Below are positions 55,158 to 64,000 of a DNA stretch of 64,000 bases, one piece after another (within the stretch, counting starts at the first letter, position 1; the number at the start of each line of letters is the position of its first letter). Under the pieces are notes generated by a model. It worked only from the letters and a program-made list of their open reading frames with translations, was not told the DNA's origin and did not search any database. Source of the DNA: Tolypocladium sp. Sup5 PDA-1 (taxonomy: Eukaryota; Ascomycota; Sordariomycetes; Hypocreales; Ophiocordycipitaceae); contig JPHH03000087.1 in assembly GCA_000750105.3 (NCBI GenBank), forward strand, positions 1 to 64,000, in the 5' to 3' direction. The position numbers were made by a program, and so were the translations under genes.

Positions 55158-58105
55158 ATGCCTTCGAAGTTCTTTTCACGGCTTGCCCGGCGCCCAGCCA
55201 GTACTCGATCCGCCGAGCCCCAAGCCTCTCAATCAGCCTCTCCGGTTGCTTCGCTGCCTCAGGGTCTAGAGGTCGTCTTTGAAGGCGTAGAACCTATCGT
55301 CGAGTGAGTCGAGTTTTCCGGCACCCCAAGATCATAGTCTGATGTCGTCTATCATCGTCGCCGTCCATGGCCTCAACGGCCACCGAGAAAAAACATGGAC
55401 TGCTGCCACCGGCGTCCACTGGCTCCGCGATCTCCTCCCGAACGATGTACCCCGCGCCCGCATCCTCTGCTGGGACTACGATGCCAATACACACTCCAGC
55501 TCTCGTGTGAGCTGTCATTACCTATATGATCATGCACGGAATCTCGTCTCAGATCTATGCAGGAAGCGGAAGGTCACAAATGTGAGATTTATCCTGTTCT
55601 CTGCTGGGTTGGAAGTTAACAGCGGGTAGTCCACAGAGCGACCGATTATCTTCGTGGCACATAGCCTTGGTGGCATCATTGTCAAGAGTGTATGTTACAC
55701 ATCTTCCCAGACAACGTCTACTTACCGAAGTAGGCCCTCATTCATTCAGATGCATCCCGCCAAGGCGCATTGCACGAACATCGTTCAGTAATGGTCTCGA
55801 GGCATGGAATCATCTTTATGGGCACGCCCCATCAAGTCAGTAACGGCGTTCAGCTGGGGCGGCTACTCACAAATGTTGCTTCTCTGTTTGTCCCAGCCGA
55901 TAATCGCATTCTCCAGCATCTACAACGGGATTCAGAATGGCTGCAGCAGCAGCTGGGACAATATGGTCCCATCAGCGGCGACTTCATCACGAAGTTTGGC
56001 TACGAGGAGTACGAAACTCCCACAGTACTTGGCCACAAGATCATGGTGTGTATATATTTCCCAGTCTACGCAAACCAGTAACTGGTAATAGGTGGTGCCG
56101 CGCGTATCAGCAGTTGTGCCAGGCCAAGCAGATGCGGAGCCAATCGTCATCCACGCGGACCATATCAACATGGTCAAGTTCCTGTCGAAGGAAGACGATG
56201 GCTATAATACGGTATCAGAGCACCTCCAGATCATGGTGAAGGATGCTGGTGACCATATTCGATCACGGTGGGAGGCGGAAGCAAGGATTGACGAGGGTAG
56301 GCACTCATAAAGTCCTGACTTTGTTCTGGATGTCAGTTAATCGCCCTGAAAATGGTATAGCACGAGGCAACAATGGACCAAGCATATTCAACCTGCCTCT
56401 CAGTGTCTCGGAGGTTGCGCCGGTGACCCATTTCGTAGCCAGGAGAGAAGAGCTTGTGCAGATGCATGAGATACTGCAAAAGACTGAAGGGCGCCGTACC
56501 ATTGTTCTTCACGGGCTGGGCGGGATGGGCAAGACTCAGTTGGCGATAGCGTACATGAAGAAGCACCTTGCGATTATTCCGCTACGCTCTGGCTGAATGC
56601 GAGAGATCAAACTTCGCTTAAGCAGAGCTTTGCTCGAGCGGCCGGAAGGATACTCCGCCAGTACCCGTCATTGGTTTATGTCAAGAATGCGGTCGTTGAT
56701 CGGGATCTTGACGACATCGTGCAGGCGGTTAAGCGGTGGCTAGATGAACCGAAGAACGATCGTTGGCTCGTCATTTACGACAATTACGATAACCCCCAGC
56801 TGGGTGACCGCAAAGTCGAGGGCAAACGCATTGCAAATGCCTCGGGAAGTGGACTCGACGAAGGGGCCACAAGCCAGATGGAGATTGCGGCATCTAAGGC
56901 TTTCGACATCCGCCCTTTTCTCCCTGATCACGACTACGGGGCTATTGTTGTGACCACACGATCGTCTGTGGTCAAGATTGGCCAGCTAGTCCGGCTGGGG
57001 AAGCTAAGAGATGTCCACGACAGTCTCGAGATTCTAGCTTCCACGTCAAATCGACAAGAACTCAACAACGGTAATAGCAACCGCGAACACAGACTGTGAT
57101 AAAATATTAACATAAACATCTAGATTGTGCGGCTGCCAAACTTGCACGGCTGCTCGATGGGCTCCCTCTTGCCTTGTCGACTGCAGGTGCTTACCTTGAT
57201 CAAGTTTCGACGTCATGGGCTGTGTATCTCGAGCTGTATCAAAAGTCGTGGCTGCGACTGCAGAAGGAGAGCCCGCAGTTGTTGTCGTACGAGCATGCCA
57301 TGTACTCAACCTGGGACATTTCGTACTCACATGTCCAGCAACAAAATCCGGCCGCAGCAGTGCTGCTCCAGCTTTGGGCATATTTTGATAACGAAGACTT
57401 GTGGTATGAGTTGCTGCGGGACGGCGAATTGCGAACATCAGGGGTTCTACAGGGCCTGACATTGGACAGAATTAGCTTTGACCAGACTATGCGGGTGCTT
57501 TGCAACCATGGGCTTGTTGAGCCTGATCTGCAGACGAGAGAATGCGGGGCGGAGTCACAAGGATACAGCATACATGGATGCGTGCATTCGTGGATAAGGC
57601 ATGCTTTGACTCAAGAAGTCGACGTGAAGATGGAGCGGTTTGCAATGGGATGTGTGGCCTCGCATGTACCGCAGAAGAGTGAGCCTGAATATTGGTGGGT
57701 ACAGCGGCGACTTCTCCTGCATGCGGATCAATGCTTGGAAATTATGACTAAGGGTATGGAGCTGCAAGAAGGGGACGAATGGATTCCCGGGTCCCTGGGC
57801 AATCTCTACCCGGGCCAAGGCCGGCTCGGCGACGCGGAAGCAATGCTCGAGCGGGCTCTTCGAGGCTACGAGAAGGCATGGGGACCGGAGCACACGTCGA
57901 CGCTGGATACAGTCAGCAATCTAGGAGCTCTCTATGCGAACCAAGGCCGGATTAGCGACGCGGAGGCGATGTACGAGCGAGCACTTCCAGGCTACGAGAA
58001 GGCTCTTGGGAACGATAGGATCATCACCTACCCTGCTGCACTCATTACTTTGGAAAACCTCGGTGACCTCTTTCATAAGCGCAATTTGCTTGAGGAGGCG
58101 CGACT
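55158..58105 (+). pseudogene. NLR: alpha/beta-hydrolase - NB-ARC - TPR protein with a 1-nt frameshift
   Basis: Exons: 55158-55303, 55338-55581, 55630-55689, 55734-56045, 56092-56296, 56360-57070 and 57124 onward. The N-terminal alpha/beta-hydrolase (PGAP1-like) shows VAVHGLNGHREKTW and the nucleophile motif VAHSLGG. An NB-ARC ATPase follows with P-loop TIVLHGLGGMGKTQLAIAY, Walker-B region RWLVIYDNYDN, sensor IVVTTRS and GLPLALSTAGAYL. TPR units end it (LGNLYPGQGRLGDAEAMLER; LGALYANQGRISDAEAMYER). Near 56566-56571 one base is missing, so the frame ends shortly after the P-loop and resumes at TLWLNARDQTSLKQ. The first intron would be only 34 nt. Such fungal NLRs are heterokaryon-incompatibility-like innate sensors and a Starship marker family. 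Present state: probably dead, unless the deletion is a sequencing error. Confidence 0.83.
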
Positions 58106-58680
58106 GTATTGTTCATCGTTGACGACGTCGAGCTGGACTGGCTTGACCCCGCGAAATACGACTTCATCCACTGCCGATGTATGGCTGGATCTATCAAAGA
58201 CTGGCCGCGATTATTCCGCCAGATCTATGATAACCTCAAGCCGGGAGGGGGGTAGAGTTCCAGGAACTAGTCAATACACCCTATTCCGAGGATGGATCCC
58301 TGAAATCCGATAATCCGCTGGCGCAATTGATGAACGAACTCATGGACGCCTGTGATAGCATCGGCCGGACCTGGGACCCAGCGCCTTCTTTTAAGGAATG
58401 GGCCCAGGAAGCAGGCTTCACAAGAATCGAGGAGCGACGCTTTAAGCTGCCCGTCGGCAACTGGCCAAAGGACCCCCGGCTCAAGGAAATCGGTGCCTTT
58501 CTCAGCGTCAACTTCTCTGAGGGCGTCGAAGCTTTCACCGCTGTACCACTCAGGGATCTCCTGAGTTGGGCGCAGTGGGAGGTAGAGGTTTTTAACGCGC
58601 GTGTGCGGGAAGCAGTTAAGCGCAGGCATATTCACGCCATTTTCGATTTCCTTGTGGTCACGGCAAAGAAACCACATTGA
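58106..58680 (+). pseudogene. LaeA-like methyltransferase, C-terminal fragment fused to the NLR
   Basis: Starting at about 58109 a different frame gives FIVDDVELDWLDPAKYDFIH, GSIKDWPRLFRQIYDNLKPG and, after a break in a G-run near 58248-58253, VEFQELVNTPYSEDGSLKSD to the stop at 58678-58680. This is the second half of a LaeA-type SAM-dependent methyltransferase; the SAM-binding motif I region is missing. The TPR array of the NLR stops exactly where this begins (after EEARLYC), so two genes were joined here. A one-base loss in the G-run also breaks the fragment. No activity is expected. Confidence 0.72.
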
Positions 58681-59158
58681 TGTGATCTCTGTTCAGATCC
58701 CATGTGGTCATATGACAGCTCCTCTGCTTCCCGTGATAACCGAGCTTATACCCTCGGTTGCACCTACCAAGTCTGCCGTTGGTTACATGCGGGGAACCTG
58801 TTCACGGTGGCGCGTTGGGTTGGGCCAAGTTTGCTTCAAACCAGAAGGATGCAGAATCCAGCCACAACCAATGGCAAGGCAGAGTGGGTGCCTTTGTCGC
58901 AACAGCAGTCAACCACAGCGACGAGAGTCATGACGCCGTCATCAGATGGAGCAGCCAATCAGTGTGCTATTGGTCCGAGTTGAGTCTCTTCGGAGCATGA
59001 ATTTCAATGGACCATGCGGTGGGGAGGACGTCGCGGTTATATAATATTGGACTCGGCCCCATCTGCTCACGTCAGAACCTGTGCCCAGACTCATTCGTTT
59101 GTACATTCGCTATCGTTCTGCGTTTGTGCATGTCTCTACTACAAATCTGTCAGTCAAC
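58681..59158. other. Intergenic stretch, nothing recognised
   Basis: This presumably holds the promoter of the DNA ligase gene. No motif-bearing frame is seen. Confidence 0.5.
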
Positions 59159-61387
59159 ATGCCATTTCCATTTCACCAGTTATGCGAACTGCTCAGGGAA
59201 CTCGAAAGAAACCACACGAGGCCATTCAGTATCAAGAACATCCAGGAGCTCGATGCGTACGCCCTTGTTGGCTGGTTCGACAAGCACGATGAGGCCATCC
59301 CACGTCGAGGCCCAGAAGCCGTGGCATTCTTGTCATGTCTATTTCCCGAACGCAGGCCAGACCGGGTTTTCGGCTTGTCAAAAAGACAGCTCGAGGGCAT
59401 TGTACAACGGGCACAATGTCTTGGATCATCCCGAATGAAGGAGCTACAGAGATGGCAAACCAGGAACGGCCCGGACTTTGCAGCCTGTGTTGAGCGCGTG
59501 ATGGCTATAACAGACTGCGAACCAAGGATGGGTCCGAAAGTGACTCTGCAAGAACTTGACGATGTGCTCAATCGGATTGCAGCCTTATCACCGTTCTCGT
59601 CCGCTGATCTGCGAGAAGAAATTGAGGGGAAACATTGTCAATCCAGCAGTTCGGGTGATCTGCTTTCCAGTTTATTCCGAAGACTGAACAGCTCTGAGGC
59701 TAAATGGCTGGTTCGCATGCTATCAAAAAACTACAGTCCGGCTTGTGTCCCGGAAAGGTTGGCGATGAGCAGATTTCATCCTTTGTTGTGCAAGATCCTC
59801 CGCTTTCAGAATTCAATCCCAGTTGCCGTAAGACTCCTAGGGGGACCTAACATCCGGAATATACCCATCCAGGCCGTGGGAAATCCCTGGGATGAACTGA
59901 GGGAACTCCTACATCCGCAGGTTGGAGTGATGATTGAGCGGCCAGCTTATGAGAAAGCAAGGAGCATCAGGCATTGCTGCCACCTAGCTGGCTCAAGACG
60001 AATGAGCGTGGAGCGGAAATACGATGGAGAATACTGCCAAATCCATATCGACCTCAGCAAATCCGAATCATGCATCAAGATATTTTCGAAGAATGGGAGG
60101 GACTCTACCATCGACCGCACCGGCCTTCATCGCGCGTTACGAGACAGCTTCGAACTTGGCAAGACAGACTGCAGGATCAAGAAACAATGCATATTGGAGG
60201 GCGAGCTGCTGGTATGGAACGACGACAGTGGGAGAATCGAGCCCTTCCACAAAATCCGCAAACACGTCAGACGATCAGGACGGCTCCTTGGAGCGGCCAA
60301 AGACTCCCCCATCGATGCGAATGAACATCTCATGATCATGTTCTACGACCTTCTCTTACTGGATGACACGGTCTGCGCTAGAGAAAGCCATGATAAGCGG
60401 CGACAACTACTACAGTCTCTGGTTCGCGTTCTCCCAGGTCATGCCGATGTCGGATCCCGCGAAGTGGTTACCTTCTCCTCGCTTAATGCTGCTGAACGGC
60501 TCACTAAAATATTTGCACAAGCCATTACACAACGGTGGGAGGGTCTGGTGCTGAAGGGCTGCAATGACCCCTACTTCACCTCCGATAGCAGCAAGTCATT
60601 CCTCAAGCTCAAGAAAGACTACATTCCAGGCCTCGGTGACTCTGCCGACTTCCCCATCGTCAGCGGAAGCTACAGCGCGGAAGAAGAGCAAGAGATTGGA
60701 GTTGGCAAGCTCTGGTGGACGTCATTTTATATCGGATGCTTGGACAATAAAGATCAGGTCTGCCGCTTTAATGCTAAGCCAAGATTTCGCATCGTCGACA
60801 TCGTCGACAGACATGCGATGTCGAAAGACAATATGGTATATCTCAATCGACATGGATACTTCAAACAAATACCCTTCGCTGAGTCCACGCCAGATTTCGA
60901 CCTGGTCTTGGAGCCCAACCGCGGACGGCGCCCAAAGGCGTTATTCAAACATCCGTTTATAGCAGAACTCGTGGGAGCTGGCTTCGATAAACCCGCAAAT
61001 GCTCGGTACTATACTCTACGGTTTCCACGAGTGTTGAAGATCCATGACGATCGCTCGTTCACTACGACTACTGGCTTCGACGAACTGCAGGACATGGCTC
61101 AAAAATGCTTAGAGATACCGGACAATTGCGAAGAGGAAGAGGAAATCTGGCTAAGAAGATTGCGAGGTCACAGGCACTAGCTTGGAAGAGCAAGGTTATC
61201 TCCCAGCGTCGATCCGGTTTCTGTAGTGGATATTCGTGCTACTAGCCTAGGTGAGAGGCAACAGGAAAACGGGGGAAGAGCGATTGAGCTCCTGAGCCCT
61301 GATAATGTTTCCCTTGATTCATCGAAGCGAAAGAGGGATTCTGAGAATGCATGGCATGGTGCAGTCAAACGCGTAAAACAGGACTAG
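59159..61387 (+). CDS. ATP-dependent DNA ligase with in-frame TAG before the C-terminal tail
   Basis: From ATG at 59159 the frame runs 673 codons to a TAG at 61178-61180, then continues in the same frame for 68 codons to TAG at 61385-61387. Ligase features: an N-terminal helical domain (~1-270), the adenylation motif I RKYDGEYCQIH with the nucleophile Lys at about 287, ILEGELLVW, MIMFYDLLLLDD, motif IV EGLVLKG, motif V FLKLKKDY, and an OB-fold-like domain to ~650. The segment after the stop (SPSVDPVSVVDIRATS, then SSKRKRDSENAWHG and VKRVKQD) looks like the original nuclear tail. The family resembles fungal ligase-IV/LigD-like proteins that seal nicks with ATP; the cellular role of this version is unknown. 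The catalytic part is complete, so a protein lacking the tail could be active. Confidence 0.82.
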
Positions 61388-61564
61388 AAAAATTGTGTAG
61401 CCATATTGAAGACTTAAGCAATGGGTGGTGGGTGATCATCAAGATTCGGCGTTTCGCAAGAAGGGAACGAAAGCACTATGGCTGCCTTATCCAATAGTAT
61501 TCAAACCCGGCAGGGCTATTGCTCTGCTACATACTGTACTGTACTATGTTCTGTGAATGTTAGC
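61388..61564. other. Spacer after the ligase gene
   Basis: No gene is seen. It forms the transition to the AT-rich block. Confidence 0.45.
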
Positions 61565-61815
61565 CATGAGTCGCTCAATTAGTTGTCAATATATCTTGTT
61601 GAGACCGTTACAAGTAATAGTTGGAAGGTATATGAAAGAATATAGCTAAACTATTTAGTTCATATCAAAAGGCTATTATCATAAAGGTAATTAAATATAG
61701 ATAGGCTCATATTTATAGAAAATATAACTATCCCTTAATAAAGGACTATTAAATAGTAAAAGGAAAGATAAGTATTAAAGAAACTAGGTAACTCACTAGT
61801 TAGATCTAAGTAGAG
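61565..61815. other. Abruptly AT-rich block
   Basis: This ~250 bp is strongly AT-rich and rich in TA dinucleotides, in sharp contrast to its neighbours, and it returns to GC-rich DNA within a few bases at ~61815. That is what repeat-induced point mutation (C to T) leaves in ascomycete transposons. It directly precedes the LINE remnant and may be its mutated internal part. Confidence 0.7.
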
Positions 61816-61848
61816 AGGCAGGCGGGGGAGCGGAATACGCGACTAGCG

Positions 61849-62889
61849 GTGGTTTATATAGGGGGGAAGGGATATACCGTATATATAGACGAAAAGTATA
61901 TTAATTTAAGAACAGTACGAAGGGATGCGGCGTCGTGCATAGACATTGCAAGTTATGCGGAGGCATGGCAGCAATCCGGCCACTGCTCAGTTCAACAGAT
62001 ATACGACAGCATCGAGGATCTCCGGACAATAGGGTGCGGCGTCGCACTTTTGTGGGTGCCAGCGAAAAACGATGATTTTGCACTGGGCCCGATGGCCAAA
62101 TAGCGGCGCAAAGAGCCACGAGTCCTGAATGCATTGCGAAAGCAGCGACATATCAAGCAAGATAAACAACCCTACGATTGGCGCTCGCCACATAGCGACA
62201 ATTTGGACGCCTTCTGGAAGGGGTTGGAATGTGCTCGAAACGCATCGACAAGGCACTGCCGGGGAAGCACACCCACAAGTTATACGACACGCTGAAGAGG
62301 AAGAGGCCAATGTGCTAGCGCAGCTCCGGACCGGCATGACGCCACTAAACAGCTACCTCCACAAGATAGGAGTAGTGGAATCGGATATGCGAAAATTACG
62401 GACAAGCAGCAGAGACGGTGGAGCATTTTCTTTTCCGATATAAGAAGTGGACGACGCAGCGGGAAGTCGTGTTTCAGTGCTCACAAACGAAGATGGGCAA
62501 CTTGTCCTTCTTTGTGGGAGGCAAAGCGGCGTCTAAACCAGACATGAAGGCTGCGTGCGACAGTTCAATTCGCGATGGCAACAAAACGGCTCGACGCCGA
62601 TCAGCGAGCAGACACATACTAACTACGCAGACGAGACTATACTACCGTTCAACAGCCTTAAATTTGGCAGACCGTGCTTCAGCTGCTGAAAATAGGATGC
62701 TGAACACCTGGGGAAATTGGCCCTCTAGCAGGCCTGTCAAGGAACGATCGACGAATAACGTAGCGAAGAGCAAGACAATCCGCGGGGCTTTAAGGTGTGG
62801 TGCACCAGTGTGTACCGAACCGCAAATAGCTTAGCGCAAAGACGCTCTAGGGAATACCCTCCGGACGTACTAAACAAATAATAATAATA
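61849..62889 (+). mobile_element. Non-LTR retrotransposon (LINE, Tad-like), degenerate 3' end
   Basis: Pieces in all three + frames join into the end of a LINE ORF2: an RNase H-like part (QQIYDSIEDLRTIG, GVALLWVPAKNDDFALGPMA) and the C-terminal region (KRIDKALPGKHTHKLYDTLK, LAQLRTGMTPLNSYLHKIG, AAETVEHFLFRYKKWTTQRE). Many frameshifts and stops interrupt it. The element ends in an (AAT)n tract at about 62874-62888, the usual tail of fungal LINEs. The reverse transcriptase itself is absent, as expected for a 5'-truncated or rearranged copy. It separates the ligase gene from the b561 gene. Confidence 0.8.
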
Positions 62890-63285
62890 CCTCCCAGCGC
62901 CATGTGCGAGAGTTTAGATTCACGGGTACCCGACTACCCGAACGTAATGGCTCCCCAGACTATGGCGCCGCTTACATCAGCCTGCCCCTAGTTGCACGCA
63001 CCGTGACCGGTATACATGCCGCGTTTGCTGCCGCTGATTCTTTTCCCGGAATGTGATGCTCTCATAAATCCTCCACCCGAGTCGTCTCGTTACCACGCAA
63101 GCTTGAGCCGACCGCAACGAAACGCTCCAAAAAGCCGTACATTATGCGGGCCACTCCAAGGACGGCCCTGGCTGTCGCTATAACTATCATCGGTTTGTCA
63201 AGATTGGCCCTATACATCATCGTTTAGTCTCATTTAGTCAGCAGCCTCGGGCTGGGTAGCAGTCCACTGATATGCTCTTGCAGCT
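62890..63285. other. Spacer, nothing recognised
   Basis: This lies between the LINE tail and the b561-type gene. If that gene ever had a DOMON domain upstream, it is not visible here. Confidence 0.45.
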
Positions 63286-64000
63286 GCTATTGGTGTTTAT
63301 GGTGGCGACTCCATCCCCGTCACCTCTGACGCGAATTCGTTCCTGACGTCCCACGATTCTCCCAGAAGCGAAAATAGAGAACAGAATGGCGGAGTCTCTA
63401 GCCGCGGCATGGTCCTGGCCCGCAGAAGTGGCCCATCGGTAGACACGCTTGTAACTGCGCATGGTATCCTCATGACCGTTGTCTTTGTCGTCGGATATCC
63501 CATCGGCGCTATTATCTCGCGCTTCTTTAATCGCTGGTTCATTCATGCAGGCTGGCAGATGCTCGTCTACTGCGGCATGTGGGCGGGATTTGGCGTCGGA
63601 ATTGTTGTTAGTCGTCGCTTTGACCTTGTGAGTGTTGACCTGGGCCAACGCTCCGCACGCGCGGTAACGGCTGACTCTCCCAGTTCTTCACCACCCCGCA
63701 TACTCGGTTGGGCGTCTTTGTCGTCCCCTTGATGGGAATCCAGCCGATACTCGGGTTCCTCCACCACATGTACTACATCAAGAACCGACGGCGAGGCATC
63801 CTCAGCCATATTCACATTTGGTACGGCCGTTCGCTTATCATCATCGGCGTCGTCAACGGCGGCCTGGGCCTGAAGTACGCCCGGAACCTCGGCCTGGTTC
63901 GTCGATCCGAGTCCCAGCGATTCATTGAGGGGTACATCGTCGTGGCCGCGATCGTCGCGGCGGCGTATCTAGGATCGATCGCCCTTAGTTACGCCAGGAC
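63286..64000 (+). CDS. Cytochrome b561-type transmembrane reductase, partial (runs off right edge)
   Basis: Exon ~63286-63627 and exon 63684-64000 join in phase 0 over a 56-nt intron. The protein shows a Ser-rich linker (GGVSSRGMVLARRSG), then TM segments with paired His: LVTAHGILMTVVFVVGYPIG, FIHAGWQMLVYCGMWAGFGV, FVVPLMGIQPILGFLHHMYY, and SHIHIWYGRSLIIIGVVNGG followed by LGLKYA. The His pairs in successive helices are the heme-b ligands of cytochrome b561 / DOMON-b561 reductases, which pass electrons across membranes to ferric iron or ascorbate. The frame is closed just upstream (a TGA near 63270), so the 5' exon or DOMON domain is missing or undetected. The C-terminus lies outside the window. 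Confidence 0.72.

Overview
The window is genomic DNA of a filamentous ascomycete, most likely a Sordariomycete and possibly of the Fusarium/Hypocreales kind. The genes have several short introns of about 45-75 nt with GTAAGT-like donors and CTAAC/CTGAC-like branch sites. The families are typical of fungal accessory DNA: DUF3723, ferric reductase, patatin, NB-ARC NLR, aminoglycoside-phosphotransferase-like, Zn2Cys6 and LysM proteins, GH18 chitinase and MADS-like proteins. No tRNA, rRNA, CRISPR array or bacterial-style operon is visible. All family names here come from reading motifs; no database search was possible.

Layout. An inverted repeat of about 890 bp (1-890 and 47109-47999) brackets 46 kb. 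Each arm carries the end of a GH18 chitinase gene and the 3' part of a MADS-like gene. Inside, from left to right: an unknown basic protein (2640), a secreted LysM protein (4530), a Ulp1-fold protein lacking catalytic residues (6758), an F-box/ankyrin protein (10175), an acidic coiled-coil protein (12727), a small 4-TM protein (14320), a Sur7/claudin-like membrane protein (16375), an NLS-tailed coiled-coil protein (18053) and a six-exon RING-patatin (19116). Next comes a mosaic of fragments (22.9-29.4 kb): a truncated and a complete APH-like gene, a frame-broken coiled-coil gene, two STAND-type repeats, a CWF19 pseudogene and a 3'-truncated Zn2Cys6 gene. Then follow a DUF1774 membrane protein (30713), a DUF3723 gene (33004), a ferric reductase (35068), a chromodomain-like protein (37168), a pseudokinase (38973), two more coiled-coil proteins (41341, 42546), a paralogue of the 4-TM protein (43861), and a divergent pair made of a small secreted protein and a GH18 chitinase (44772, 46035).

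Right of the repeat lie a MADS-like gene (47570), a six-exon small protein (50259), a Zn2Cys6 regulator (52327), a second MADS-like gene (53986), an alpha/beta-hydrolase-NB-ARC-TPR NLR broken by a 1-nt deletion and joined to a LaeA-like methyltransferase fragment (55158-58680), an ATP-dependent DNA ligase with an in-frame TAG (59159), an AT-rich block, the 3' end of a dead LINE, and a cytochrome b561-type reductase leaving the window at the right edge.

How it fits together. DUF3723, FRE, PLP and NLR genes together are the classic accessory set of Starship giant mobile elements, so the window is probably Starship cargo or a decayed Starship; no DUF3435 captain recombinase is visible. A second theme is the cell surface: LysM protein, chitinase, secreted Cys-containing protein and several small membrane proteins, an arrangement reminiscent of fungal killer-toxin-like loci. 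That functional link is inference. Exon borders come from hand splicing with phase checks; where I quote a protein length, the exons add up to whole codons.
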